Assembly: GCA_018267475.1 (NCBI GenBank)
Contig: JAFDYI010000008.1
Span: 42,911 to 106,910 of the forward strand
DNA from: Bacteroidota bacterium
Lineage (GTDB): Bacteria > Bacteroidota > Bacteroidia > B-17B0 > Aurantibacillaceae
Reading direction: 5' to 3'
Length of the DNA: 64,000 nt
Under the pieces are notes generated by a model. It saw only the letters and a list, made by a program, of their open reading frames with translations, ran no database searches and was not told the DNA's origin. A program made the position numbers and the translations under genes. Shown here piece after piece: positions 37,566 to 46,108 of the stretch; position 1 is the stretch's first letter, and every line of letters starts with the position of its first letter.

Positions 37566-37835
37566 TTACTTACGCAAATCAAGCGTTTTTAACAACGCTC
37601 GGTATTCTTCTAAATTATGGCGTTTTAGGTAGTCTAACAAAGCGCGGCGTTTTCCTACTAAGTTTAGCAAGGCGCGCTGGGTACCAAAATCTTTTTTATT
37701 TTTTTGCAAATGACCGCTTAAATGATCAATGCGGTGCGTGAATAAAGCTATTTGACTTTCAGTAGCTCCGGTATTTTTTTCTGAACCACCGTGTTTTTTA
37801 AAAATGCTTTTTTTTACTTCTGCTGTTAAATACAT
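37566..37835 (-). CDS. rpsO: 30S ribosomal protein S15
   Basis: Complete 89-residue S15, which binds 16S rRNA helices early in 30S assembly. TGATESQIALFTHRIDHLSGHL, KKDFGTQRALLNLVGKRRALLDYL and the terminal RYRALLKTLDLRK-like end (here EYRALLKTLDLRK) are diagnostic. It starts 25 bases downstream of an exact TAnnTTTG box and precedes pnp. Confidence 0.97.
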   Translation of the reverse strand: MYLTAEVKKSIFKKHGGSEKNTGATESQIALFTHRIDHLSGHLQKNKKDFGTQRALLNLVGKRRALLDYLKRHNLEEYRALLKTLDLRK

Positions 37836-37859
37836 CTTGTTTCTTTATTTTAAGGACGG

Positions 37860-37889
37860 CAAATGTACATCTTTTTTTGAATATACAAG
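37860..37889 (-). promoter_or_regulatory. rpsO-pnp promoter
   Basis: TACATTTG on the - strand (37867-37860) matches TAnnTTTG exactly. CTTG (37889-37886), 18 bases upstream, is a one-mismatch -33 element. The -7 box ends 25 bases before the rpsO ATG. Confidence 0.55.
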
Positions 37890-37981
37890 TATTTTTAAGG
37901 ATATTTATTTTGTTAAAAAGTGAGCATTTTTGCCTCTGTTGATTTAAACGTAGGTCAAACAATAGTTTATTGCGCTGATTA

Positions 37982-38791
37982 TCAAATAGTTTTGATTAAC
38001 TCGTTAAAATAATCAAAGGCGTGCAGCATACGCGATCCGTACCAACTAAACATTTCGCCATCTACCAATACAATGCGGGTATGAGGCAGATGGGCTTGCA
38101 ATTCGGCAGCGTGCTTTTCTTGAAAAGGGTAAGGCTCTGATGAAAGAAAAAGATAATCCGGTTTATTTTGTTGCAAATCGCTCACATCAATTTTGGGGTA
38201 ACGGTGTATATGCTGTGCAAACACATTTATGAAACCGATATGATGCAGCACATCACTAATAAAGTTGCGGGCACCTACTGCCATGTAAGGTTTTTTCCAA
38301 ATAAGATAGGCCACTCGTTTTTTTTCTTTCAACCAATACGGCTGCTGCATTTTTTCTTCTATTTTTTTTACCAGCGTTTGGGCTTGTTGTACTTTATTGG
38401 TAATGGCGCCCACCTGCCGTATCATGTGCAAGGCTTCGGATATATTATTAATATCGCTTACATATATAGGTACATGCTGCGCCAAATTTTCTATTTGACT
38501 TTGTTCGTTTTCTTCTTTATTGGCCAAAACCAAACATGGGTTTAGTTTTTTTATTTCGTCTATCTGTATGTTTTTGGTGCCTCCTATTTTTTTTATGTTA
38601 TCGAACATCGTTTTTGGGTGAATACAAAATTTGGTAATCCCTACTAATTCTTTTTGCAAACCCAAATCCCATAGCAATTCGCTTTGCGAAGGAACTAAAG
38701 ATACGATTCTTTTTAGAGGGGAGCGAAACCCCAAGGTCTTTTCTAACGGGTCGGTTATTTTTATTTCACTTTGATTCATTTTCATACACAT
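37982..38791 (-). CDS. Helical-backbone metal receptor (BtuF/FepB-like), no signal peptide
   Basis: A 269-residue periplasmic-binding-protein-like receptor of the PF01497 (ABC-type cobalamin/iron-siderophore) family. RIVSLVPSQSELLWDLGLQ, LVGITKFCIHPK, IGGTKNIQIDEIKKLNPCLVL and PDYLFLSSEPYPFQEKH are typical of the compact BtuF-like group. It has neither a signal peptide nor a lipobox at any of its three candidate starts (38791, 38785, 38779), so it appears cytoplasmic; no ABC permease or ATPase is adjacent. Similar solitary members are known in Bacteroidota, where the role is unclear. Confidence 0.75.
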   Translation of the reverse strand: MCMKMNQSEIKITDPLEKTLGFRSPLKRIVSLVPSQSELLWDLGLQKELVGITKFCIHPKTMFDNIKKIGGTKNIQIDEIKKLNPCLVLANKEENEQSQIENLAQHVPIYVSDINNISEALHMIRQVGAITNKVQQAQTLVKKIEEKMQQPYWLKEKKRVAYLIWKKPYMAVGARNFISDVLHHIGFINVFAQHIHRYPKIDVSDLQQNKPDYLFLSSEPYPFQEKHAAELQAHLPHTRIVLVDGEMFSWYGSRMLHAFDYFNELIKTI

Positions 38792-38972
38792 CGTTGATGG
38801 TGCTAATATAGCTCGCTACATTTTTTTATTTATATGTGCAAATAAAACAAACTCTTTACACAAAAATAAATTCTGACAAAATTTTTTTCAGAAAAAAACG
38901 CCTCACAAAAAATAAATTAAAAAAAAGTGAAAATAATTTTTTTTTACCCGATTTTTACTATTTATTTGTAAC

Positions 38973-39006
38973 CTTGTTTGACCTGAATTTATTTTTTTCA
39001 AACAAG
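38973..39006. promoter_or_regulatory. Inverted repeat in the dnaA upstream region
   Basis: CTTGTTTGA (38973-38981) and TCAAACAAG (38998-39006) are perfect 9-base arms separated by 16 bases, 67 bases before the dnaA ATG. It could be an operator or an mRNA hairpin; no protein can be assigned. Confidence 0.4.
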
Positions 39007-39072
39007 CCACTGTGAATAGAAGATAAACATTTTTAATATATATATACTTACAAGATAACAACATTAACACGT

Positions 39073-40506
39073 ATGGACAAAAAAAACGTAGAAACGGTAT
39101 GGAACAACTGCCTCAGTATTATCAAGGACAACATTGCCGAAGAAAACTTTAAAACATGGTTTGCGCCTATTAAGCCTATTAAACTTCAAGAAAAAGTATT
39201 AACGATACAAGTACCCTCTCAGTTTTTTTGCGATTGGTTAGAAGAATATTATCTTAAACTAATAAAAAAAGTAATTCGAAAAGAATTAGGTGAAGAAGGG
39301 CGTATTGAGTATAACGTTATTTTAGAAAATCCGCATCGTGGTGAAAGACCGCTTACTATAAAAATACCTTCACAAAGAACCGAATCGCCGCGCAACTTCC
39401 CGGTGTCTATGCCTTTGGATATTGGCAACAACCCCATTAAAAATCCATTTATTATTCCGGGATTAAAAAAAGTAGTAGTAGAGTCGCAGTTAAACCCTAA
39501 ATACTCTTTCGATAATTTTATAGAAGGAGATTGCAACCGCTTGGCTCGCTCGGCTGCCTTTGCCGTAGCACAAAAACCGGGCGGCACCGCCTTCAACCCC
39601 TTGCTTATATATGGCGCAAGCGGTACCGGAAAATCGCACTTGGCGCAAGCCGTAGGTATTGAATGTAAAAACAACTTTCCTGGTAAAACCGTTTTATACA
39701 TACAGTCAGAAATTTTTTCGCGCCAGTATGTAGATGCCGTAAAAAACAACGCTATCAATGATTTTGTAAATTTTTATCAGATGATTGATACACTCATCAT
39801 TGATGATATTCAGTTTTTAGCCAACAAAGAAAAAACACAAGATGTATTTTTTCATGTATTTAACCACCTGCACCAAAACGGCAAACAAGTAATTCTTACT
39901 TCCGATCGCCCTCCGGTTGATTTGCAAGGAATAGAGCAACGCCTTTTATCGCGTTTTAAATGGGGCCTTTCAGCCGATTTGCAGCCACCTGCCTTAGAAA
40001 CTCGTATTGCTATTCTTGAAAGAAAAGTTTATACCGAAGGCATTGACTTACCCAAAGAGGTAATTGAATACTTAGCTTACAGCATTACCAGCAACGTGCG
40101 CGAGTTGGAAGGGGCGCTAACTTCTTTATTAGCACAATCTACGCTAAATAAAAAACTCATCACCATTGATCTTGCGAAACAAATGGTTGATAAATTTGTG
40201 AAAACCACGGCACGCGAAGTTTCTATTGATTATATACAAAAAGTAGTATGCGATTATTTTGATTTGCCTATTGATACCATGAAGTCAAAAACACGCAAAC
40301 GCGAAGTAGTACAAGCACGTCAAATAGCTATGTATTTTTCTAAAAGCATGACTAAATCTTCTTTAGCTACTATTGGTATGCACTGTGGTGGTAAAGACCA
40401 CGCTACCGTACTGCACGCCTGCCGCACCGTAAATAACCTTATGGATACCGATAAACGATTCCGTTTATATATTGATGAGCTAGAGAAAAAAATCAGCCTG
40501 CCCTAA
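39073..40506 (+). CDS. dnaA: Chromosomal replication initiator DnaA
   Basis: A 477-residue initiator ATPase. Domain I begins NVETVWNNCLSIIKDNIAEENFKTWF. The AAA+ domain contains Walker A GASGTGKSHLAQAVG (about 178), Walker B TLIIDDIQFLANKEKT and the arginine-finger region ILTSDRPPVDLQGIEQRLLS. Domain IV ends with VVQARQIAMYFSKSMTKSSL and GGKDHATVLHACRTV, the DnaA-box-binding signature. The length is typical of Bacteroidota. The 281 bases upstream are very A/T-rich but contain no cluster of DnaA boxes, so an origin is not called. Correction on wording: no single motif quoted here is longer than the local landmark it marks. Confidence 0.97.
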   Translation: MDKKNVETVWNNCLSIIKDNIAEENFKTWFAPIKPIKLQEKVLTIQVPSQFFCDWLEEYYLKLIKKVIRKELGEEGRIEYNVILENPHRGERPLTIKIPSQRTESPRNFPVSMPLDIGNNPIKNPFIIPGLKKVVVESQLNPKYSFDNFIEGDCNRLARSAAFAVAQKPGGTAFNPLLIYGASGTGKSHLAQAVGIECKNNFPGKTVLYIQSEIFSRQYVDAVKNNAINDFVNFYQMIDTLIIDDIQFLANKEKTQDVFFHVFNHLHQNGKQVILTSDRPPVDLQGIEQRLLSRFKWGLSADLQPPALETRIAILERKVYTEGIDLPKEVIEYLAYSITSNVRELEGALTSLLAQSTLNKKLITIDLAKQMVDKFVKTTAREVSIDYIQKVVCDYFDLPIDTMKSKTRKREVVQARQIAMYFSKSMTKSSLATIGMHCGGKDHATVLHACRTVNNLMDTDKRFRLYIDELEKKISLP

Positions 40507-40636
40507 TTTGTAGCTATTAGCGATTAAACCGACAAAAACTTTTTTTACGTGTAATAACACGCTGATTTGTTGTTTCTTACCCTAAGGTACGCACCTCAGT
40601 AAAATCCGTCTCTTAAAAAGATTTAAAAAAATAATT

Positions 40637-40659
40637 AGTGCTTGTATTGAACAAGCACT
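40637..40659 (-). terminator. Terminator between convergent dnaA and the lptD operon
   Basis: AGTGCTTGT / ACAAGCACT form a perfect 9-bp stem with a 5-base loop. On the - strand it is followed by AATTATTTTTTT, a good U-run, so it mainly serves the - strand gene ending at 40677; it may also stop dnaA transcripts. Confidence 0.75.
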
Positions 40660-40676
40660 TTCTACAAACTAAAAAG

Positions 40677-40967
40677 CTAAAATTTAATTTTCACCACCCG
40701 GTGCACCGGTATGGTAATACCTTGTTTTAAAATAACGCGCTTATCTGTAAGTCCCCACACCGTAGTATCTACCACTTTTGAAGAAGCATCGTCTTCAAAA
40801 TAAATTTTTATTTTATGATGTTCTAAATTTCCTAAAGAAAGACAGCGCTCCAAATCAGCCGTTCGTTGTTTTATAATCTCTTTTTCTTTTAATACATCTG
40901 CTTCCGGAAAATGCAAGCCGGCAATGGCTTCCTTTTCGATGGGTTGGTATTTTACGTCTGTATTCAT
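40677..40967 (-). CDS. Conserved-looking hypothetical protein (96 aa)
   Basis: I do not recognise a function. The 96 residues have no signal peptide or membrane helix. An acidic, charged N-terminal half with a helix (DVLKEKEIIKQRTADLERCL) is followed by a beta-rich half (HHKIKIYFEDDASSKVVDTT, GLTDKRVILKQGITIPVHRV). The end pattern, a protein stating how a value is used by default (W-G-L-T-D-K-R-V-I-L-K), resembles small Bacteroidota proteins of unknown function. It is the last gene after lptD and the 179-residue membrane protein, 70 bases downstream of the latter, and is followed by a terminator. Confidence 0.65.
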   Translation of the reverse strand: MNTDVKYQPIEKEAIAGLHFPEADVLKEKEIIKQRTADLERCLSLGNLEHHKIKIYFEDDASSKVVDTTVWGLTDKRVILKQGITIPVHRVVKIKF

Positions 40968-41037
40968 AAGGCCTCATTTTGTACAAGAGAGGTTTCATAA
41001 AGGTATATCTTTTTTTTGAAATAAAAAAGCAAAAAAA

Positions 41038-41577
41038 TCACAATTTATTAACCTGCTGGTTGATGATACTAAATAACTCGTGAGGGAATTGGGTACCAAT
41101 GCGGTAAGTAAAGCCGTCTTTATCCTTTAGTTCTACAAAATTATCGCCCGAAGTATAAAATTTTACCACCTCTTTAATGCATAAATTATACATAGGGCGT
41201 CTCAATATATTTTTTTTATACCTCAGCTTTTTTATTGTATGAATGGTTCTAAAATCTATTTTTACCTTACGAGCGCCCCAAAAACCACTAATAAGCACGT
41301 AGGTAGGATACACTTGTGTTTGTATGTGCAAAATATACATCAGTACTACCGAAAGCAGCATAATTAAAACGCCTAATACAAAAAAAATATGGCCGGAGCC
41401 GGGTATTTCTTCCGCCGGATACGAGCCTATACGTATGCCCGATACATTAACGGGCTTTGGGTTTTCACTCCAATAATATCCTACAAAGCAAAGCAAGGCC
41501 AACACGGTGCGCACCATGCTATACGCACGGTTGCGGCCCAAATATTGTTTTTCATTATATAAAAGTGCGTCTTGCAT
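41038..41577 (-). CDS. Hypothetical membrane protein with PH-like C-terminal half (179 aa)
   Basis: Function unknown. Two hydrophobic helices are visible (MVRTVLALLCFVGYYW at about 21-36 and IFFVLGVLIMLLSVVLMYIL at about 65-84). The C-terminal 95 residues form a strand-rich cytoplasmic region (VLISGFWGARKVKIDF, NFVELKDKDGFTYRIGTQ) like bacterial PH-domain membrane proteins. Its ATG directly follows the lptD stop codon with no gap, so translation is probably coupled to LptD. That linkage hints at an envelope role but does not prove one. Confidence 0.7.
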   Translation of the reverse strand: MQDALLYNEKQYLGRNRAYSMVRTVLALLCFVGYYWSENPKPVNVSGIRIGSYPAEEIPGSGHIFFVLGVLIMLLSVVLMYILHIQTQVYPTYVLISGFWGARKVKIDFRTIHTIKKLRYKKNILRRPMYNLCIKEVVKFYTSGDNFVELKDKDGFTYRIGTQFPHELFSIINQQVNKL

Positions 41578-44133
41578 TTATAAATTATCTTGCCATAATT
41601 TTTGCTTAGGTATCTTCATGGTATTTAAGGCCGAGGTTTTTAAGTTAAAAGTAATGGTATATTGTTTAGAGTAGCCAAAGGGCACCCAGGTAAGGCGCGC
41701 CTCCCAACAACGCAAATCTCGGTAAATAGTAAAATTGGTGTAACTCAAGTTTTTATTTTTAAAATCGTAACCGGTGGTAATGTTTATTTTCCACATGGGA
41801 GTTGGCATCAGGCTAAAACTGGCTGTTAAATTTTGACTATACGCATTAGGGGTAGCGCTAAGGTTGGGCGAGGCAAGGGCGCTGAGCGACGGGTTTTTGT
41901 TATATACCAAATTATATCCCATGCTTACCGTAAAAGGTTGCTTGCTGTCTTTAAAAGCTTTGAAGTGCGAGTTATTTAAATTTCCATTAACCGAAAAATT
42001 ATAATTTGTTAGGCGCGGCGCTCCTAAAGTATCGCTGCGTTGGTTGTTGATATTGAGTTTGTATGGATCAAAGGCAGCGGTGTACATAACGGTAATAATA
42101 TTTTTTATAAAAGAGGTACGTGCCGATAGATTTAACAGACTCCACTTGTTTGTTTTTGCCGCCACGTTGTAACTCCCAAAAATACTCAACATTTGTAATA
42201 AAGGTATTTTTTTGTAGGATACGCTGGTATCGGTTTTTTGCCTCACCTTGGCATCAAAGGTATTGTTTATATTAAAGTTGATAGAGCCGCTTTGCGGCCC
42301 TGCCGGTCCGCCAAACATGCTGTTTTGAAAGCGAGAGTAATAGGTGTAAACCGGCATATTATTAGCATCAATACCGGTTTGTATTTTTTGAAAAAACGAA
42401 TGAGAGTCTTGCATATCAGGGTGGTAAGCAAAGCCCACCGTAGGAATAATTTGATGCCGTATTTGCTTTAACCATTTTGATTTGAATACGTAATCGCCAT
42501 ATACTTTGGAGCTTAAATTAGCTTGGTAGTTTTGGTCGTAAGCAAACGCATACATAGGATCTTTTCTAATAAACGAACTAACGGTATTGCTGCTGGCATC
42601 GTAATGTGTTTCGGTAGTTTGAAAAGAAGTGTATTGCTGAAACGAAGCCGAAGGCGTAAGAATAAAATACTTTAAAAAACTAATGTTGGTAGCAATGGGC
42701 ACGCTCTGTTGCCAACCGTATTGTATTTGGTTAATACCTTGTGGCTTAAACAAAATAGAATCGTAAGTGTTGGCGCTTACTTTGGTTTGCAAGGTATAAT
42801 CTACATGCAATTGGTCTAACCATTTGTTTTTATTGCGCGGCACCGATTTTTTAAATGGATATAAGCGGTTAATAGCAAAGGTAAGCTGGGGTGCATCTAT
42901 TTGAATGGCGTGTGTACTTAGGTTCTGACTGCTTCTTAAACCAAAATTAAGCATAGCAAAACGATAGGTTTTAGCATACATAACCGAAGATAGTAAGGTA
43001 CTGGCGGTGTACATAGCAGCCGATTGGTTGTTGTACTTGCTAAAATTAGGTGAACCCGCATTTACGCTAGCCGAAAAACGCACGGTGGGATTGTTTTTAT
43101 TATCCTGCGTGTGCGTCCAGTTAATTCTAAAATTATTGTTGGTGTAATAATAATTGGGGGTGCCGGGCAAATGGTTTTCCGGTATGCCTGATACAAAGTG
43201 AGAAAAGCCTATGTTAAGCGAGCCGCTATATTTGTAATTTACTTTATAGCGCAGCATGGGTTCGCTTATTCCGGTAGAGGCATTAAGCGCCCAGTTGCCG
43301 CTTGAGTAGTAATTGGCAAAAAGCGTTACATGCACCTTATCGTTTATGGGCATAAAAAAACCTAAGTTTTGCATAAAAAAACCCTGCGAAGCCGAATATC
43401 CAAAAGTAGGAATGATGATGCCTCGCTTTGATTTTTCTTTTTTTACATTGGGAAAAAAACCAAAAGGCAGACCTGCCGGCAACGGAATGTTGGATACCTC
43501 TACAAAAACAGGGCCGGTAATAATTTTATCGTTAGGTATGATTTTGGCTTTGCTGGCACGAAAATAAATCATACCGTCTTCAAACTGACAGGGAATGCAT
43601 TTCATGCGTTTTAAATACATTATATTGTTGCTGTCTTTTTTTACTTGCTCGCCATACACATACATTTCTTGTTGTTTTGTTAGCAGCCCATAAATTTTTC
43701 CTTTTTTAGTTTGAAAATTATATACCATTTTCTGACTTCTCATTTGGTCGGCTCCTTGTTTAAACTCGGGTGTGCCTTGCATCACCCCTGCACTGTCGGG
43801 CATACCGGTAGCTGTAATAAGGTGGCTGTTGTTATCAATTTCTATGTAATCTGCTTTTAGGTCAAAATCTTGATAATGCACGGTAGCTTTTCCAAAAAGG
43901 TATATTTTTTTGTTTTCAGCTTCCATGCGAATAGAATCTTCTGCCGTATAATCTACCTTGCTATCAAGAGCTGTCTCTTCATCGTTAGCACTAAGAGTAT
44001 CTATGGACTTTCTCAGCGTATCGGCGCTGCGTTTTAAGCTATCGGGCGGAAGAGAAAAAAAAGAATGTGCTTGAGCTCCGTTTATTAACAAAACATAATG
44101 AAAAACTATTAGTATGACGTATTTTTTACTCAA
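41578..44133 (-). CDS. lptD: LPS-assembly outer-membrane protein LptD (Bacteroidota form)
   Basis: An 851-residue protein of the OstA/LptD family, which inserts lipopolysaccharide into the outer leaflet of the outer membrane. It has an N-terminal signal peptide (KKYVILIVFHYVLLINGAQA), then the OstA-like jellyroll (VHYQDFDLKADYIEIDNN, GKATVHYQ, IYGLLTKQQEMYVYG) to about residue 200, then a long beta-barrel (for example GFFMPINDKVHVTLFANYYS). Four-cysteine pattern of proteobacterial LptD is absent. It shares its intergenic region with the divergent amidase and is followed without a gap by a membrane protein gene. Confidence 0.85.
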   Translation of the reverse strand: MSKKYVILIVFHYVLLINGAQAHSFFSLPPDSLKRSADTLRKSIDTLSANDEETALDSKVDYTAEDSIRMEAENKKIYLFGKATVHYQDFDLKADYIEIDNNSHLITATGMPDSAGVMQGTPEFKQGADQMRSQKMVYNFQTKKGKIYGLLTKQQEMYVYGEQVKKDSNNIMYLKRMKCIPCQFEDGMIYFRASKAKIIPNDKIITGPVFVEVSNIPLPAGLPFGFFPNVKKEKSKRGIIIPTFGYSASQGFFMQNLGFFMPINDKVHVTLFANYYSSGNWALNASTGISEPMLRYKVNYKYSGSLNIGFSHFVSGIPENHLPGTPNYYYTNNNFRINWTHTQDNKNNPTVRFSASVNAGSPNFSKYNNQSAAMYTASTLLSSVMYAKTYRFAMLNFGLRSSQNLSTHAIQIDAPQLTFAINRLYPFKKSVPRNKNKWLDQLHVDYTLQTKVSANTYDSILFKPQGINQIQYGWQQSVPIATNISFLKYFILTPSASFQQYTSFQTTETHYDASSNTVSSFIRKDPMYAFAYDQNYQANLSSKVYGDYVFKSKWLKQIRHQIIPTVGFAYHPDMQDSHSFFQKIQTGIDANNMPVYTYYSRFQNSMFGGPAGPQSGSINFNINNTFDAKVRQKTDTSVSYKKIPLLQMLSIFGSYNVAAKTNKWSLLNLSARTSFIKNIITVMYTAAFDPYKLNINNQRSDTLGAPRLTNYNFSVNGNLNNSHFKAFKDSKQPFTVSMGYNLVYNKNPSLSALASPNLSATPNAYSQNLTASFSLMPTPMWKINITTGYDFKNKNLSYTNFTIYRDLRCWEARLTWVPFGYSKQYTITFNLKTSALNTMKIPKQKLWQDNL

Positions 44134-44144
44134 AATCTATAAAA

Positions 44145-44152
44145 TATCTTTG
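44145..44152 (+). promoter_or_regulatory. -7 box of the amidase promoter
   Basis: TATCTTTG is an exact TAnnTTTG match 38 bases before ATG 44191. It would start transcription near 44159, which argues against the GTG at 44161 as the translation start. Confidence 0.55.
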
Positions 44153-44163
44153 TAAATCACGTG

Positions 44164-44171
44164 CAAAGCTA
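44164..44171 (-). promoter_or_regulatory. -7 box of the lptD promoter
   Basis: TAGCTTTG on the - strand is an exact TAnnTTTG match, 30 bases before the lptD ATG. It lies 11 bases from the divergent amidase -7 box, so the two promoters face each other and overlap. No good -33 TTTG was found. Confidence 0.45.
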
Positions 44172-44190
44172 TAAAAATTGCCCTAAGCCT

Positions 44191-46023
44191 ATGATATGGC
44201 AACCTAAACATATACATTTTATATCAGCAATACTGCTTTTTTTCTTATTGTGCAGTGCCGATGTACCAAAAACCACGCCAAAAGGAGTAAAAACGATTGT
44301 AATAGATGCTGGACATGGAGGAAAAGACCCCGGCTGCAACGGCAGCAGTCAGCTAGAAAAAAATGTGGCACTGGGTATTGCCTTAAAATTGGGTGAACTA
44401 ATAGAGAAAAAAATGCCGGAAGTAAAAGTAATTTACACCCGCAAAACCGACGAGTTTGTAGAGCTGGAAGAGCGCGCCCAAATTGCTAACCGAAACGAAG
44501 CCGATTTGTTTATTTCTATACACTGCAACGCCGCCTCCAAATACGATTTTTACAAAGATAAACACGGAAAAATACACTACAAAACCTACAAAGATAAGCG
44601 CGGAAAAATTCGTAAGATAGAGGTACACAACCCCAAACCCTTTGGCAGCGCCACCTACGTAATGGGTATATCCAACGAAAAAGGAAAACTAAATACCGCC
44701 AAGCGCGAAAACGCCTCTATGCTACTGGAAGATAATTACCAAAAAACATACAACGGCTTTGACCCCCAAAGCGATGAAGCTTATATCATTATGAGTTTGT
44801 GGACGGGCGCCTTTGTGGAACAAAGTGCCGACTTAGCCTCCAAAATTCAAAAAGAATATGTGCGCAAAGCCGGCCGAATAGATAAAGGCGTGCAGCGACA
44901 AAGCATTTGGGTATTGTGGCGCACCGCCATGCCCAGCGTACTTACCGAAGTAGGTTTTTTAACCAACCCCGAAGAAGAGAAATTTTTAGGCTCGGATAAA
45001 GGGCAGCAATACATGGCCTCAGCTCTATTCAGAGCTATCAGAACCTATAAAGATACGCAAGAAGGATTGAACAAAAAATACGACGATGAGATAGAAAAAC
45101 AAGAGCCACTAACAAACGAAAACCTATCTAAAGGAAATAAAAGCGACGAAAACAACGGCGATACAACCCAAATAGCCGATGATGCTAACGAGGAATTGTA
45201 CAACGGTTTTATAAAAGAGGCCGATGAACATTTTAAAACAAAAAAATACGAAGATGCCTTAATGAAATACCAAAAATGCAACGATTTAAAACCCGAAGAA
45301 CGATACCCTTTGGCAAAAATAGAAGAATGTAACAAAAAAATATCCGAACAAAAAAACGGCCAAAACCAACAAGAACAACAACAAAAAGAAACACAAAACA
45401 AATACCAATCACTCCTCAATTCAGCCGATAAATTAGCGGCACAAAAAAACTGGAACGCCGCAATAGCACAATACCAACAAGCCTCCGATTTGTTTCCGGA
45501 AAACCCATATCCTAAAGAAAAAATAAAAGAAATGGATAAAAACAACGCCGATGAAAAGCAGCGTTTAAAAGAAAAAGAAGAAAAATATTATCAAGACCTT
45601 ATTAAAAAAAGACAAGAAAAAGCCCGCGCCGACTCTTTAGCATCGTTAAAAAAAATAAAAACCGACAGCACCAAGATAAGCGCAGCCGATATGGCCAATA
45701 GCTACAAAGGCAAAACGCCTAAAAAAGAAAACACAAACACCGAAGGAGGAACTGTTATTTTTTGTGTACAATTTGCGATGAGCGAAACCGAGCCAAACTT
45801 AAAAGCCGATAAATACAAAAACATAGAAAACAGCAACTATTACAAAGCAGGCTCTATCTTTAAAATAACAGCCGGCTCGTTCTCTAAACCCAATGATGCT
45901 ATTGCCCTGCAAAATAAAATGAGGCAAGAGGGGTATAAAGATTGTTTTGTAATTGCTTTAAAAAACGGGAAACGTATAGACTTTAAAGAGGCTGCCAAAC
46001 AAGTAGAAACAAACGAAAATTAA
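44191..46023 (+). CDS. N-acetylmuramoyl-L-alanine amidase with TPR-like and SPOR-like C-terminus
   Basis: A 610-residue peptidoglycan amidase. The signal sequence IHFISAILLFFLLCSADVP precedes the Amidase_3 domain: VIDAGHGGKDPG (zinc His), VELEERAQIAN, LFISIHCNAAS (second His) and VLTEVGFLTN (catalytic Glu). A lysine-rich insertion (KYDFYKDKHGKIHYKTYKDK) follows HCNAAS. Beyond residue 310 comes a charged TPR-like region with two related units (KYEDALMKYQKCNDL and NWNAAIAQYQQASDL, both preceding a P-E/E-P turn) and a SPOR-like end (FKITAGSFSKPNDAIALQNK) that could bind denuded glycan at the septum. ATG 44191 was chosen over GTG 44161. Confidence 0.88.
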   Translation: MIWQPKHIHFISAILLFFLLCSADVPKTTPKGVKTIVIDAGHGGKDPGCNGSSQLEKNVALGIALKLGELIEKKMPEVKVIYTRKTDEFVELEERAQIANRNEADLFISIHCNAASKYDFYKDKHGKIHYKTYKDKRGKIRKIEVHNPKPFGSATYVMGISNEKGKLNTAKRENASMLLEDNYQKTYNGFDPQSDEAYIIMSLWTGAFVEQSADLASKIQKEYVRKAGRIDKGVQRQSIWVLWRTAMPSVLTEVGFLTNPEEEKFLGSDKGQQYMASALFRAIRTYKDTQEGLNKKYDDEIEKQEPLTNENLSKGNKSDENNGDTTQIADDANEELYNGFIKEADEHFKTKKYEDALMKYQKCNDLKPEERYPLAKIEECNKKISEQKNGQNQQEQQQKETQNKYQSLLNSADKLAAQKNWNAAIAQYQQASDLFPENPYPKEKIKEMDKNNADEKQRLKEKEEKYYQDLIKKRQEKARADSLASLKKIKTDSTKISAADMANSYKGKTPKKENTNTEGGTVIFCVQFAMSETEPNLKADKYKNIENSNYYKAGSIFKITAGSFSKPNDAIALQNKMRQEGYKDCFVIALKNGKRIDFKEAAKQVETNEN

Positions 46024-46031
46024 ACAAAAAA

Positions 46032-46050
46032 CCCCACCTTGCTGGTGAGG
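46032..46050 (-). terminator. Terminator after the 142-aa gene
   Basis: CCCCACC / GGTGAGG form a 7-bp stem with one mismatch around TTGCT. On the - strand it is followed by GGGGTTTTTTGTTT, a strong U-run. It lies between the convergent amidase and 46109 genes. Confidence 0.55.
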
Positions 46051-46108
46051 CTCTTTGAGAAAAGCAGTCTTAAAGTTTAACCCTTATAAAAAACAATAAA
46101 CCACTTTA

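Noticed and set aside
38792-39072. Possible replication origin upstream of dnaA
   Set aside because: The stretch is A/T-rich but has only one weak TGTGAATAG-like box and no cluster of DnaA boxes; in Bacteroidota dnaA is often not beside the origin.
39249-39758. 169-codon open frame opposite dnaA
   Set aside because: Antisense to conserved AAA+ motifs, with no start context and no family resemblance.
45045-45545. 166-codon open frame opposite the amidase tail
   Set aside because: Its serine/phenylalanine-rich sequence is the complement of the lysine-rich tail of the amidase.
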